A stretch of 64,000 bases of DNA, from assembly GCA_965219175.1 (NCBI GenBank), contig CBDCNI010000001.1, positions 1,426,001 to 1,490,000 of the forward strand, given 5' to 3'. The translations under genes and the position numbers were made by a program. This document shows positions 42,299 to 51,497 of this stretch, in pieces (position 1 is the first letter of the stretch; every line of letters starts with the position of its first letter). The notes beneath the pieces are model-generated. The model was not told the DNA's origin. It did no database searches and was given only the letters and a program-made list of their open reading frames with translations. This DNA comes from JBBPZK01 sp965219175 (GTDB lineage: Bacteria; Actinomycetota; Rubrobacteria; Rubrobacterales; Rubrobacteraceae).

Positions 42299-43264
42299 AT
42301 GAGCGATGGATATTCGGTAGCCATTGTCGGGGCGGGGCTCGTGGGGGAGCGGTTGATCTCCGAGCTCCGGCGCCGGAGCTTCCCAATAAGAGACCTGAAA
42401 GTGCTGGCCCGGAGCGCGCGGCGTTCGGTGCTGGCGGGCGAAGAATTCGAGGTCGGCGTGGCCGAGCCGGAGGCATTCGAGGGGGTCGATTTCGCGTTCT
42501 TCGCCGGGACGGAGGGCGAGAAGGGGGCGGCGGTGCAGCTCGCGCCGGAAGCCATAGCCCGCGGCGCGATAGTCATAGACAACGGCTCGGACTTCAGGCT
42601 CGACCCGGACGTGCCGCTCGTCGTGCCGGAGGTCAACGCCGAAGCCTTGCGCGACCACGACGGCCTCATCGCCAACGCGAATTGCTCCACGATCACGATG
42701 CTGCTGCCGCTCCACGCCCTGATCCAACGTTTCGGGGTACGCCGGGTCGTGGTCTCGACCTATCAGGCTGTCTCCGGCTCCGGTCGTGAAGGAGTCGAAG
42801 CGCTCGAAAACGGACGTGAGGGTGTATACCCGAGGCCTATCGCCGGAAACGCCATCCCGATGATCGGGAGCGTGGGAGATGACGGTTACACGACCGAAGA
42901 GCGCAAGATGCGCCTCGAATCTCGCAAGATCCTCGGTATGCCGGACCTCGAAGTCTTCGCCACCGCCGTCCGCATCCCGGTTCATACCGGCCACTCTGAG
43001 AGCATCTACCTCGAAACCGAGCGCGAAGCGACGCTGCCGGAGGTACTCGAAGCGCTGCGCGAAGCTCCCGGAGTAAAGCTCTCCGAAGACCCGGAAAACT
43101 TCCCGACGCCTCTGGAGGCTGCCGGAGACTCCGACACTTTCGTGGGGCGGGTGCGCGTCGAGGGGAACGCCGTCTCCTTCTGGTGCGTCGCGGACAACCT
43201 GCTAAAAGGAGCGGCCACGAACGCCGTCCAGATCGCCGAGTCACTCGTCGGCGCGCGGGTTTAG
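42299..43264 (+). CDS. asd: aspartate-semialdehyde dehydrogenase
   Basis: A 321-residue enzyme making aspartate semialdehyde from aspartyl-phosphate and NADPH. The N-terminal motif VGAGLVGERLISEL is at residues 10-23, the catalytic Cys is Cys129 in NANCSTITM, and the basic/His site is IPVHTGHSES near 225. Its STYQAVSGSGREGVEAL block (about 152-168) is typical. Start ATG 42299, five bases after the homoserine dehydrogenase stop. It closes the metX-metY-AK-HSD-asd operon, giving all steps from aspartate to homocysteine except sulfide supply. Confidence 0.95.
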   Translation: MSDGYSVAIVGAGLVGERLISELRRRSFPIRDLKVLARSARRSVLAGEEFEVGVAEPEAFEGVDFAFFAGTEGEKGAAVQLAPEAIARGAIVIDNGSDFRLDPDVPLVVPEVNAEALRDHDGLIANANCSTITMLLPLHALIQRFGVRRVVVSTYQAVSGSGREGVEALENGREGVYPRPIAGNAIPMIGSVGDDGYTTEERKMRLESRKILGMPDLEVFATAVRIPVHTGHSESIYLETEREATLPEVLEALREAPGVKLSEDPENFPTPLEAAGDSDTFVGRVRVEGNAVSFWCVADNLLKGAATNAVQIAESLVGARV

Positions 43265-43350
43265 AGAAAACTGGACTCCCCGGTTCCGAGGAGTATACTT
43301 CCAGCCAAAATGTACCCTGTAAGCTCGCGTGGGACAGGAGGATAGCGAAG

Positions 43351-43620
43351 ATGGCCGAGGAAAAGAAGTCTCTCTGGGAAAAGATATTCGGCGCTCCACA
43401 CCACTCCGGGCGCCAAGAGAAGGTGCTGGAGTACATAATCCATCGCCACTCCTCCGGAGCGCCCCTGGCGGATATCGTGCAAGAGGAGTACGTACGGCGC
43501 AACGCCACGGCCAGCGAAGTAGACAAAATCTGTCAACACCCGAAGCTCGTGCAGGCTGCCCGCGAGCAGATGGGCAATAGCTTCAGTTCCGGAGAGTTGG
43601 ACCCGAACCAGCGGGATTAG
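43351..43620 (+). CDS. small hypothetical protein
   Basis: An 89-residue soluble protein. It begins with a basic amphipathic helix (KKSLWEKIFGAP) and contains a compact helical region (QEKVLEYIIHRHSSG, LADIVQEEYVRRNATASEVDKI) that resembles a small winged or three-helix fold. Not recognised as a named family. Start ATG 43351 with a GGAGGAT ribosome site; the frame is open to 43183 but only in overlap with asd. A TATACT box lies at about 43293. Monocistronic by position. Confidence 0.7.
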   Translation: MAEEKKSLWEKIFGAPHHSGRQEKVLEYIIHRHSSGAPLADIVQEEYVRRNATASEVDKICQHPKLVQAAREQMGNSFSSGELDPNQRD

Positions 43621-43749
43621 CCCTTCCGGCGAGGCTTGTTCAGTCGCACATAAGCCCGTGCGGCAGCCTCCGCGCGACGAAGTTCAGGTTGTATACTTTC
43701 CTGGCGTCCGCGCACGCGTCGCGTAAAGTTACATACCACGGGAGGCCCG

Positions 43750-44082
43750 ATGCCGATTTACGAGTACAAGTGCGAGAACGGTCACGTTTTCGACGTTATG
43801 CAGAAGATGTCCGAAGACCCTCTAACCTCCTGCGTGGAGTGCGGGGCGCCCGTTCGGAAAGTTCTCCAGCCGGTGAACATAGCGTTCAAGGGTTCCGGAT
43901 TCTACTCGACCGACTACGGCAAGAAAGCAGCCAAGACGGAATCCTCCAGAAACGGCGCCTCCGACAACGAATCCAAGTCCGCGTCAACCGAGAAGAAGAG
44001 CGAGAATTCCTCGGACAAGAAGACCGAAAGCTCATCCGGCGCGACGAGCGGTGGCTCGGACCAGAAAGCAACCAAGAAGTAG
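43750..44082 (+). CDS. FmdB-family zinc-ribbon protein
   Basis: A 110-residue protein with an N-terminal FmdB/CxxC-type zinc ribbon, MPIYEYKCENGHVFD then CVECGAPVRKVLQP. The first half uses C-x-x-G-H instead of CxxC, a variant known in the family. After residue 60 comes a low-complexity Ser/Lys/Asp/Glu tail to the end, probably disordered. Relatives were named for formamidase or amide regulators, but function is unsettled. The ATG follows GGGAGG. A TATACT box lies about 55 bp upstream. Confidence 0.88.
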   Translation: MPIYEYKCENGHVFDVMQKMSEDPLTSCVECGAPVRKVLQPVNIAFKGSGFYSTDYGKKAAKTESSRNGASDNESKSASTEKKSENSSDKKTESSSGATSGGSDQKATKK

Positions 44083-44168
44083 CCGAACGCAGAATGCCGC
44101 AGAACACGGTTGGACCCAGCCGGGAACCTCCCCCAGAAGGACGGGTCCAACGCGCGGCGCGGGGAGCG

Positions 44169-44348
44169 ATGTTGATCAGTACGCTCCTGTTCGTGATCTC
44201 CGCCCTGGCCGTGTCGTCCGCCATCCTGATCTACACCGCCTGGCGACACGACTTCAAAAACGGCGTCTTCGCCCTGCTCTTCGCCGTCATGAGCGCCCAA
44301 ATAGCCCTCAACTGGCTCCGATGGCGCGAAGAAGACGAAGGAATCTAG
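44169..44348 (+). CDS. small two-helix membrane protein
   Basis: A 59-residue protein with two hydrophobic helices (residues 2-22 and 31-50) separated by a short charged loop and a charged end (RWREEDEGI). Start ATG 44169 behind GGGGAG. The family is not recognised. The upstream part of the same open frame overlaps fmdB and is not protein-like. Confidence 0.5.
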   Translation: MLISTLLFVISALAVSSAILIYTAWRHDFKNGVFALLFAVMSAQIALNWLRWREEDEGI

Positions 44349-44544
44349 CCGGCTTTCTTCCAGGCAACGAAGTATGAAACTCGAAGCGAAAATATCTCCG
44401 CAGGGCGTAGCAACGACCCACCCGGAGACTACCACTCTACTACTGATCGGCCGCCGGGCCGCCGAAAGCAGTGTGCCGGTTGGCTGACCACCCCGTGAAT
44501 GAAAAGTGCTGCAAATCGTCCCTCAAGCTGTGGTTCAGGTGGTG

Positions 44545-44573
44545 TAGACAGCAGGGGTTTGCTTCCGTATAGT
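44545..44573 (+). promoter_or_regulatory. promoter of dnaE
   Basis: Within the 325-bp gap 44349-44673, TAGACA (44545-44550, one mismatch to consensus), a 17-bp spacer and TATAGT (44568-44573) form a good promoter about 100 bp before dnaE. The rest of the gap shows no gene I can support. Confidence 0.6.
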
Positions 44574-44673
44574 GGCTTTTGTCCGAGGATGGACGGGAGA
44601 ACATGGCGACGGGCGGCGCTCCTGTGTGTTGCGGGGCGTCGCCTGTAGCTCGTAACTATACGGGAGGGAGATT

Positions 44674-47600
44674 TTGGCGGATATGGCTGGTTCTTCGGGT
44701 GACGCTTTCGCGCACTTGCACTGTCATTCGGAGTATTCGATGCTCGACGGGGCGAGCCGTATCGGCGATTTGATCTCCTTAGCCAAGGAACAGAACATGC
44801 CCGGCCTCGCGCTCACCGACCACGGCGTCATGTACGGCGCGGTCAAGTTCTACAAGGAAGCCAAGAGCGCCGGCATAAAGCCCGTGCTGGGCTGCGAGGT
44901 CTACGTCGCGGCCGACCGTTACGACCGGAGCCGCGCTCCCTACTACCATCTGACGCTCCTCGCCCGGACCGCCGAAGGCTACAAGAACCTGATGAAGCTC
45001 TCGACCGCCGGATACCTCGAAGGCTTCTACCGCAAGCCGCGGGTAGACATGGAGTTGCTAAGAAAGCACGGGAACGGCTTGATCTGCCTCTCCGGTTGTC
45101 TTTCGGCCGAGGTGCCGACTCGTATCCTGGAGGGCCGCCCAGACGAGGCGCGGCGGCTCCTGTTCGAGTACGCGGAAGTCTTCGATGCGGTCTATATAGA
45201 GCTTCAGGACCACGGCATCCCGGAGCAGAAACGGGTCAACGAAGGTCTGCTCAAGCTGCACAAGGAGACCGGCATAGACTTGGTCGCCACCAACGACTCC
45301 CATTACACTGCCCGGAGCGACGCCAGGATGCACGACGTGCTGCTGTGCATCGGGACCGGCAAGTTCCACGCCGACCCCAACCGGATGAAGTTCTCCGGCG
45401 AGGAGTTCTACGTCAAGCCGGTCGAGGAGATGGCCCGCATATTCCCGGACTACCCCGAGGCGCTAACGAACACCGGCAAGGTTATAGAGACCGTCGAGGA
45501 CGTCGGGATAGAACTCGGCAAAACCCGCCTACCCAACTTTCCCAAACCAAAAGGCTACACGGCGAAGCAGTACCTGCGGGAGCTGTGCGAGCGGGGGTTG
45601 GTCACGCGCTACGGGGAGCGGGCGAAGACGGCCGAGGTGCGCCAGCGGCTCGACTTTGAGCTTGAAACCATCGGCAAGATGGGTTTCGAGGACTATTTCC
45701 TGATCGTCTGGGACTTCGTGAGGTACGCCAAGAGCCGGAAGATAGCGGTCGGGCCGGGACGAGGTTCGGCGGCCGGTTCAATAGTCGCTTACGCGCTGGA
45801 GATCACTGACCTGGACCCGCTGGGGTACTCGTTGCTCTTCGAGCGGTTCTTGAACCCGGACCGAATCAGCATGCCGGACGTGGATATAGACTTCTCGGTG
45901 GCCGGGCGCTCGGAGGTGATGCGCTACGTCACAGAGAAGTACGGTGGTCACGAGCACGTAGCCCAGATCATCACGTTCGGGACCATGGGCGCCAAGGCGG
46001 CGATCCGGGACGCGGGCCGGGTTTTCCAGTACCCCTACGGCGACACCGACAAGCTCGCCAAGCTCATCCCCGAGAAGCCCGTCGGCACGACGTTGCGAGA
46101 CGTGCTGCGCCAGGAAGACGGGAATTACGTGGTCGGGGAGAAGCATCCGGGACCGGCGCGGGAGATGATCTCACTCGTCGAGAAAGACGAGGGCGCGAAG
46201 AACATCCTCGACATAGCCTTCGAGATCGAAGGTTTCTCCCGCCACGCCTCCATCCACGCCGCGGGAGTCGTGATCTCCGAAGAGCCCCTGACGGACATAG
46301 TGCCGCTCCAGAGGGGGACTAAAGGTGAGATCATGGTGCAACACCCGATGTCCGACGTGGAAGCCCTCGGCCTACTCAAAGTAGACTTTCTGGGGCTCAG
46401 GAACCTGGACGTGATCGAAGAGACACTCCAGACAGTCAAGGAAATCACCGGCGAAGAGATAGACATCGGGGGCATCCCCCTGGACGATGCGGATACCCTA
46501 AAGCTCTTCGCGCGGGGCGACACGTTCGGCGTGTTCCAGTTCGAGTCGAGCGGTATGCAGCGGATGCTCCAGGAGGTCCGCCCGGATCGCTTCGACGACC
46601 TCGTCGCCCTGAACGCCCTCTACCGTCCCGGCCCGATGGACTATATCCCGACCTTCAAGAAGGGCAAGCACGACCCCGAGAGCGTCCAGTACCTCGACGA
46701 ACGGCTCAAGCCGATCCTGGAACCGACCTACGGCGTGGCCGCCTACCAGGAGCAACTCATGGAGATCTCCAAATCCCTGGGCGGCTTCACCCCCGGCGAG
46801 GCCGACACGCTCCGCAAGGCGATCGGCAAGAAGAACGTCAAGCTGCTCTCGCCGCTCAAGGACAAGTTCACGACCGGATGCGAAGAGAATAAAGTAGACC
46901 CTGAGGCAGCCGAGGAACTCTGGAACTGGATGGAGAAAGCTGGTGGCTACTCGTTCAACAAGAGCCACTCGGCCTGCTACTCTTTCCTGGCGTTCCAGAC
47001 GGCGTACCTGAAAGCCCACTACCCGGCGGCGTACATGGCGGCCCTGATGAGCAGCGTCATGAACACTAAGGACCGGGTGCCTCAGTACGTCGCAGAGGCG
47101 CGGGCGATGAACATAGAAGTCATGCCACCGGACGTGAACGAGAGCAAGCGCCGCTTCACCGTGGTCGGGCGGACGATCCGCTTCGGACTCTCAGCCGTCA
47201 AGAACGTCGGGGACAACTGCGTCGAGGCGATCATCGCCTCCAGGGAAGAGGATGGACCATTCGAGGATATCTTCGACTTCTGCGAACGAGTTGACCCAAA
47301 GACGTATAACAAACGCACGTTAGAATCGCTGGTTAAGTGTGGAGCTTTCGACAATATCGGGCCTTCGCGGGCGGCGATGTTGGCGGTGCATGGGAAGGCT
47401 GTGGAGCGGGCGGCGAAGAGCCGTAAGACGGACGGGGAGGATCAGGTCTGCATGTTCGATGCGGCGGAGATCGCACCTTCGCGGCCGGAGATCCCGGAGG
47501 TCGAGGACGACCGTCGCGAGAGGCTCGAATGGGAGAAGGAGGCGTTGGGTCTCTTCGTCTCGGACCATCCTTTGAGGCCGGTCTTGCACAAGCTAAAGAA

Positions 47601-48162
47601 GCACCTGGACACGACCGTCTCGGAGTTGGAGGGGCGCAGGGACGGGGCGATGGTGTGGGTCGGGGGGCTTGCGACTTCGGTGAGGGTGAACACCACGCGC
47701 AAGGGCGACATGATGGCAATGTTGCAGTTAGATGATACGCGGGGCCTCGCGGAGGTAATGGTTTTCCCGAGGGTCTATGCGGGGTGCTCGGGTTGTATCA
47801 GGGAGGATGCGATCCTGAAGGTAAAGGGCCGGGTCGAGAGCAAGGAAGGTATCCCGCGCATCGTGGCTTTGGAGATCGAGGAGCTGCATCTGGAACCTGG
47901 ATTGGACCCTGTTTACCTAGACGCGGGTGTTTTCGTGGGGCGACCGAAGTCCGTGGTACACGAAGCGTTCCGTATCCTCGGTCGTCACTCCGGCGGGAGC
48001 CCGATGTTCCTGGCGTCGAGCGACGAAGAGCTGGAAGAGCGTATGCCCGGCGTCGAGGACTCCTCGGACCTTCACGCCGAACTAAAGCAGCTACTCGGAA
48101 CGCGCTGCATCGGCTACTCGCGCCCGTCCGCGCCCCAGCCGAAAATGGAGCAGGTTTCCTGA
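44674..48162 (+). CDS. dnaE: DNA polymerase III alpha subunit
   Basis: The replicative polymerase, 1162 residues. An N-terminal PHP domain (HLHCHSEYSMLDGASRIGDL, residues 14-33) is followed by the polymerase palm with the catalytic aspartates in PDVDIDFSV near 405, GRGSAAGSIVAYALEITDLDP near 366, and FQFESSGMQRML near 620. The helix-hairpin-helix region (about 790-860) contains ALMSSVMNTKDRVPQYVAEA, and an OB-fold lies about 990-1070. Length and order fit DnaE1 rather than the shorter error-prone DnaE2. Start TTG 44674 or ATG 44683, both near GGGAGGGAG. Confidence 0.97.
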   Translation: MADMAGSSGDAFAHLHCHSEYSMLDGASRIGDLISLAKEQNMPGLALTDHGVMYGAVKFYKEAKSAGIKPVLGCEVYVAADRYDRSRAPYYHLTLLARTAEGYKNLMKLSTAGYLEGFYRKPRVDMELLRKHGNGLICLSGCLSAEVPTRILEGRPDEARRLLFEYAEVFDAVYIELQDHGIPEQKRVNEGLLKLHKETGIDLVATNDSHYTARSDARMHDVLLCIGTGKFHADPNRMKFSGEEFYVKPVEEMARIFPDYPEALTNTGKVIETVEDVGIELGKTRLPNFPKPKGYTAKQYLRELCERGLVTRYGERAKTAEVRQRLDFELETIGKMGFEDYFLIVWDFVRYAKSRKIAVGPGRGSAAGSIVAYALEITDLDPLGYSLLFERFLNPDRISMPDVDIDFSVAGRSEVMRYVTEKYGGHEHVAQIITFGTMGAKAAIRDAGRVFQYPYGDTDKLAKLIPEKPVGTTLRDVLRQEDGNYVVGEKHPGPAREMISLVEKDEGAKNILDIAFEIEGFSRHASIHAAGVVISEEPLTDIVPLQRGTKGEIMVQHPMSDVEALGLLKVDFLGLRNLDVIEETLQTVKEITGEEIDIGGIPLDDADTLKLFARGDTFGVFQFESSGMQRMLQEVRPDRFDDLVALNALYRPGPMDYIPTFKKGKHDPESVQYLDERLKPILEPTYGVAAYQEQLMEISKSLGGFTPGEADTLRKAIGKKNVKLLSPLKDKFTTGCEENKVDPEAAEELWNWMEKAGGYSFNKSHSACYSFLAFQTAYLKAHYPAAYMAALMSSVMNTKDRVPQYVAEARAMNIEVMPPDVNESKRRFTVVGRTIRFGLSAVKNVGDNCVEAIIASREEDGPFEDIFDFCERVDPKTYNKRTLESLVKCGAFDNIGPSRAAMLAVHGKAVERAAKSRKTDGEDQVCMFDAAEIAPSRPEIPEVEDDRRERLEWEKEALGLFVSDHPLRPVLHKLKKHLDTTVSELEGRRDGAMVWVGGLATSVRVNTTRKGDMMAMLQLDDTRGLAEVMVFPRVYAGCSGCIREDAILKVKGRVESKEGIPRIVALEIEELHLEPGLDPVYLDAGVFVGRPKSVVHEAFRILGRHSGGSPMFLASSDEELEERMPGVEDSSDLHAELKQLLGTRCIGYSRPSAPQPKMEQVS

Positions 48163-48259
48163 TCTCCGGCACGGTCTCGTGATCTCCCTATAGAATGGGC
48201 TGAGTCCGGATAAGCGGACACGATCCATATTAGTACGATCAGAAAGGCTGGGCTGACAC

Positions 48260-49348
48260 ATGGCGGAGCAGATCTCATTTACCCGCGGCGTGCCTCCCGC
48301 AGAGGCGTTCCCGACCGAACAACTCGGCGAGTGTTTCGAGGCTGGGGTCCGGGAAGCCGCAGGCGTGGTCTTACAGTACGGGCAGCAGGCGGGCTACGCG
48401 CCGCTCCGCCAACAACTGGCGGAAGAGTACGGCGTCTCGGAGTCGGAGGTCATGGTCGGCAACGGGTCTCTGCAGTTGCAGGATCTGGTCTCCGCTCTGC
48501 TCATCAGGCCGGGAGCCGTCGTCTACACCGAGCAGCCGAGTTACGACCGGGCGATCAAAACTTTTAGGAGGCGCGGGGCGCGGGCGGTCGGCATCCCACT
48601 GGAAGACGACGGTATAAGCGTCGATCGGCTCGAAGCCGCGCTGGAGCAAGAAGTCCCGGCGCTGTTGTACCTGGTCCCGGACTTCCAGAACCCCGCAGGC
48701 GCCACTCTCTCGCTAGAGAAACGCCGCAGGATAGTGGAGCTCGCAGAAGAGCGCAGTTTCTGGGTCATAGAAGATATCCCGTACCGCAAGCTGCGCTACC
48801 AGGGCGAAGATCTGCCTATGCTGCGGGAGTTCGGGTCTTCGCGGGTCATCACCATGAGTTCGTTCAGCAAGCTTCTGAGCCCCGGCATCCGAGTAGGGTT
48901 CATGCTCGCCCCGGAAGACCTGGTAGAAGAAGTAAACAACCTCGGCCAGGACACCTACCTTTCGCCGGTCCTGCCGACCCAGGCGGCGGTCGCCGAATAC
49001 CTGCGCCGTGGCTGGCTCGAACCGAACATCGAGCAGCTAAAAGAACTCTACACGCCCCGCTGGCGGACGATGGCTGACGCCGTACAAAGCGAGTTACCCG
49101 ACGCCCACGCTTTCATCCCCGACGGCGGTTTCTTCATAAGCGTGATGCTCCCGGAAGACGCAAACGTGGACAACCTCGTGGGCCGGGCAAAAGACAAAGA
49201 TCTCGTTCTCAGCTCCGGCTCCGCATTCTTCGCCGACCCCGACGACGGCGGACAGGTGCCGGGCGACCGGTTCGTGCGGCTCCCGTTCTGCGCAGTCACG
49301 CCAGAGCAGATCAAAGAAGGCGTGCGGAGGCTTGCGAGCCTGCTCTAA
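48260..49348 (+). CDS. PLP-dependent aminotransferase (class I/II, MocR-domain/LysN-like)
   Basis: A 362-residue fold-type I aminotransferase. The PLP Lys is Lys204 in SSFSKLLSPGIRVG; other marks are YGQQAGYAPLRQQLAEEYGV near 40-59, TEQPSYDRAI near 95 and YLVPDFQNPAGATLS near 135-149. The N-terminus is short and lacks the GntR DNA-binding domain of MocR regulators. Relatives act on 2-aminoadipate, aromatic or branched amino acids; the substrate cannot be set from sequence. A GTCCG/CGGAC hairpin (48205-48222) lies in the leader. Confidence 0.88.
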   Translation: MAEQISFTRGVPPAEAFPTEQLGECFEAGVREAAGVVLQYGQQAGYAPLRQQLAEEYGVSESEVMVGNGSLQLQDLVSALLIRPGAVVYTEQPSYDRAIKTFRRRGARAVGIPLEDDGISVDRLEAALEQEVPALLYLVPDFQNPAGATLSLEKRRRIVELAEERSFWVIEDIPYRKLRYQGEDLPMLREFGSSRVITMSSFSKLLSPGIRVGFMLAPEDLVEEVNNLGQDTYLSPVLPTQAAVAEYLRRGWLEPNIEQLKELYTPRWRTMADAVQSELPDAHAFIPDGGFFISVMLPEDANVDNLVGRAKDKDLVLSSGSAFFADPDDGGQVPGDRFVRLPFCAVTPEQIKEGVRRLASLL

Positions 49349-49607
49349 GACGCATCATGTTTTACAGATAGAAAAACTTACGCGAGTTCAGGACGACTGG
49401 AGCGAGGTCTGCAACTCTCAAAAGTAGGTAATGATGCAGGATACGGTTACTGCTGTTAAAGTTTTATGCTGATAGTGTCGAGTAACGGAACGTAGAAGTG
49501 TACAAAGGACTCAGGGTTCTTTGAGGGAAGGAAAACCCGGTAGATTGCCAACCTCTTACGGGAGCAATTGAGTGAATCGTCAAAGATAACAGTGGTGGCA
49601 GGGGGAT
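49349..49607. other. AT-richer intergenic segment at the left edge of a low-GC island
   Basis: This gap of 259 bp is clearly less GC-rich than the flanking aminotransferase gene and begins the low-GC stretch that runs to about 51.5 kb. I see no tRNA, att-like repeat or integrase. A weak hairpin (GGGTTCTTT with AAAACCC, about 49517-49540) is present. Confidence 0.35.
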
Positions 49608-50756
49608 ATGGTGAGTGAAGAATTCAAAGACAAACTTCTAGTCCACGCGAGAACCGCAGTTCAGCGCGCGGGACGAGCGCAAAACGAGGAAGCGACAAAG
49701 ATGTTTTTGATTACCCCTTTCTTTCAACTCCTCGGTTACGATCCTTTCGACCCCGACGAGGTCGTGCCGGAAGCAGACGCCTCATTCTCGGATAAGTTCA
49801 AGAACCGTGTTGACTATGCGATCTGTAAAGAAAACGATCCAGTTATTGCCGTAGAGGCGAAAAAAGTCGGCAGTCTTTCGACCGCTAATCGAGGAGAACT
49901 CAAAGGCTACTACAATGCGGTTCCTACTGTGAAACTCGGCATACTAACCGATGGTTTGATCTATCAACTCTACAGTGATACTGAAGCAGAAAACCTAATG
50001 GATAACGATCCTTTTGCAGTTGTGGATTTAGCTCAAATAGCCCAAGAGAACATCAGCGATGAAGCACTCGATGCTCTTGTAAAGCTTCGTCGAGACGCCT
50101 TTGACCCCGCCAACATTGGAGCAGATGCACGGCGGAAAATTTATATCTCAGAGTATGTTAAAGCACTGGAGGTTGCATTCAAGGCTCCCGGCGAAAGTCT
50201 TATCAGAGCCCTGATGGATGTAGCTGGTGTCGAAGGTCGTAAAACACCCAAACTTCTGCAAGAGCACAAACTTTACATAACTGAAGCTATGAACGCATTC
50301 TTCGACAAGAAATTGCTCGAACGAGTTGGCTTTGCCGAACGAGAGGATCTTGTCAAGGTGCCGCCGGCAGAGATACAGTCTTCCGCCGTTGCACAAGAGA
50401 TTTCAGATAGTCAAACGACCGTTAAGCTACCGCCAACAGACCCAGACATAGTAACTACCGAAACAGAATTGGAAGTATATGATTACGTCATGCGCCGATT
50501 GCCGTTCCTTATAGAGCGTGACGATGATCTATTCCGCAAGTTAGACAACGTCTATTTCAAAGACTACAAAGGGACCTTTGCAGTTTCGTACAAACTGGAC
50601 CGCAAAGGCAGGCTCTTCAATTTTCGTGAAGGATCAGACCAGAAATACCGCTTCGAGTTCCCTGAGTCTGGCGAAATTATAGCTACGAATGAACTCTCGA
50701 ATTTAGACGATGCGTTGCTCGCGATCTTCGTGAAACGCATCGAGGAGTTGGGTTAG
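49608..50756 (+). CDS. HsdR N-terminal-domain protein (PD-(D/E)XK nuclease-like), stand-alone
   Basis: A 382-residue protein resembling the stand-alone 'type I restriction enzyme R protein N-terminus' family. The N-terminal domain shows a PD-(D/E)XK-like core: FQLLGYDPFDPDEVVPE near 42-58, then Asp in NRVDYAICKE near 71 and the E-x-K in PVIAVEAKKVG near 83-93. There is no helicase motor, HsdM or HsdS nearby. The C-terminal 110 residues carry a separate alpha/beta domain (YDYVMRRLPFLIERDDD...). Codon use is AT-richer than the neighbours, which suggests horizontal acquisition. A defence-related or orphan nuclease role is inferred. Confidence 0.75.
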   Translation: MVSEEFKDKLLVHARTAVQRAGRAQNEEATKMFLITPFFQLLGYDPFDPDEVVPEADASFSDKFKNRVDYAICKENDPVIAVEAKKVGSLSTANRGELKGYYNAVPTVKLGILTDGLIYQLYSDTEAENLMDNDPFAVVDLAQIAQENISDEALDALVKLRRDAFDPANIGADARRKIYISEYVKALEVAFKAPGESLIRALMDVAGVEGRKTPKLLQEHKLYITEAMNAFFDKKLLERVGFAEREDLVKVPPAEIQSSAVAQEISDSQTTVKLPPTDPDIVTTETELEVYDYVMRRLPFLIERDDDLFRKLDNVYFKDYKGTFAVSYKLDRKGRLFNFREGSDQKYRFEFPESGEIIATNELSNLDDALLAIFVKRIEELG

Positions 50757-50817
50757 TCATATCTCGGCTTCCGGGTCGGGCGAGGATTGGAACTAACAGA
50801 GACTGACATGGACAACG

Positions 50818-50834
50818 CTAACGGCAAGCGTTAG
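50818..50834. promoter_or_regulatory. inverted repeat upstream of higBA
   Basis: Perfect 6-bp arms CTAACG and CGTTAG around a 5-bp centre lie 13 bp before the higB start, where a HigA operator is expected by analogy with known systems. Confidence 0.5.
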
Positions 50835-50846
50835 TATGTATGTCCG

Positions 50847-51125
50847 ATGATAAGGAGTTGGGCAGACAAAGAATCCAGGCGCCTGTTCGATGGTAGATCT
50901 TCGAAGACTCCTACGCAGATACGGGAGCGGGCGTTGTCGAAGCTTCAGATCTTGAACACTGCCTCCAGCCTTGAGACTTTAGGCAAGGTTCCCGGCAATC
51001 GGCTCGAATCTCTCGGAGGAGATCGAGAAGGGCAACACTCGGTAAGGATCAACGTCCAGTATCGAGTGTGCTTCAGGTGGGAGAATGGAGACGCTTACGA
51101 GGTCGAGGTAACGGACTATCATTAA
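50847..51125 (+). CDS. higB: HigB-type toxin (RelE superfamily)
   Basis: A 92-residue RelE/HigB-family mRNA interferase toxin. Marks are the N-terminal MIRSWADKESRRLFDG, the middle RALSKLQILNTASSLETL helix region and the C-terminal SVRINVQYRVCFRWENGDAYEVEVTDYH strands with the catalytic-type R and H residues. Toxin-first order with a downstream XRE antitoxin is the HigBA arrangement. It belongs to the low-GC segment with the HsdR-N protein. Confidence 0.92.
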   Translation: MIRSWADKESRRLFDGRSSKTPTQIRERALSKLQILNTASSLETLGKVPGNRLESLGGDREGQHSVRINVQYRVCFRWENGDAYEVEVTDYH

Positions 51126-51146
51126 CACTCTGGAGAGGAGTTGGAG

Positions 51147-51455
51147 ATGACCACAGATAAGAGGGAATTTGCGCCGCTGCATCCTGGTCGTATCTTAGCG
51201 CTGGAGTTTCTGGAACCGCTAGGGTTGAGCGGATATAAGCTGGCCCGTGAGCTTCACACTAATGAGCAGAGGGTTTATACGGTCTTGCGCGGAGAGCGTG
51301 GTATCAGCGAAGAACTTGCGATCCGGCTCGGCCGGTTCTTCGACATAGAGCCGGAGTTTTTCGTCGATCTCCAGTCTCACTACAATCTCGAGATGAAGAA
51401 GATGGAGATTGGTAGCAAGGTCGAGGCAGAGGTCAACCCACTGGCAACGGCATAG
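51147..51455 (+). CDS. higA: HigA-type XRE antitoxin
   Basis: A 102-residue antitoxin with a helix-turn-helix of the XRE/HigA class: HPGRILALEFLEPLGLSGYKLA, then RVYTVLRGERGISEELAIRLG and FFDIEPEFFVDLQSHYNLE. I use ATG 51147, six bases after GAGAGGAG; TTG 51141 lies within that site. It lies 21 bp downstream of higB. It should neutralise HigB and repress the pair. Confidence 0.92.
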   Translation: MTTDKREFAPLHPGRILALEFLEPLGLSGYKLARELHTNEQRVYTVLRGERGISEELAIRLGRFFDIEPEFFVDLQSHYNLEMKKMEIGSKVEAEVNPLATA

Positions 51456-51497
51456 TATGAGTAGGTTTACAGACGAACGGTCTCTGAAGATGAGCTT

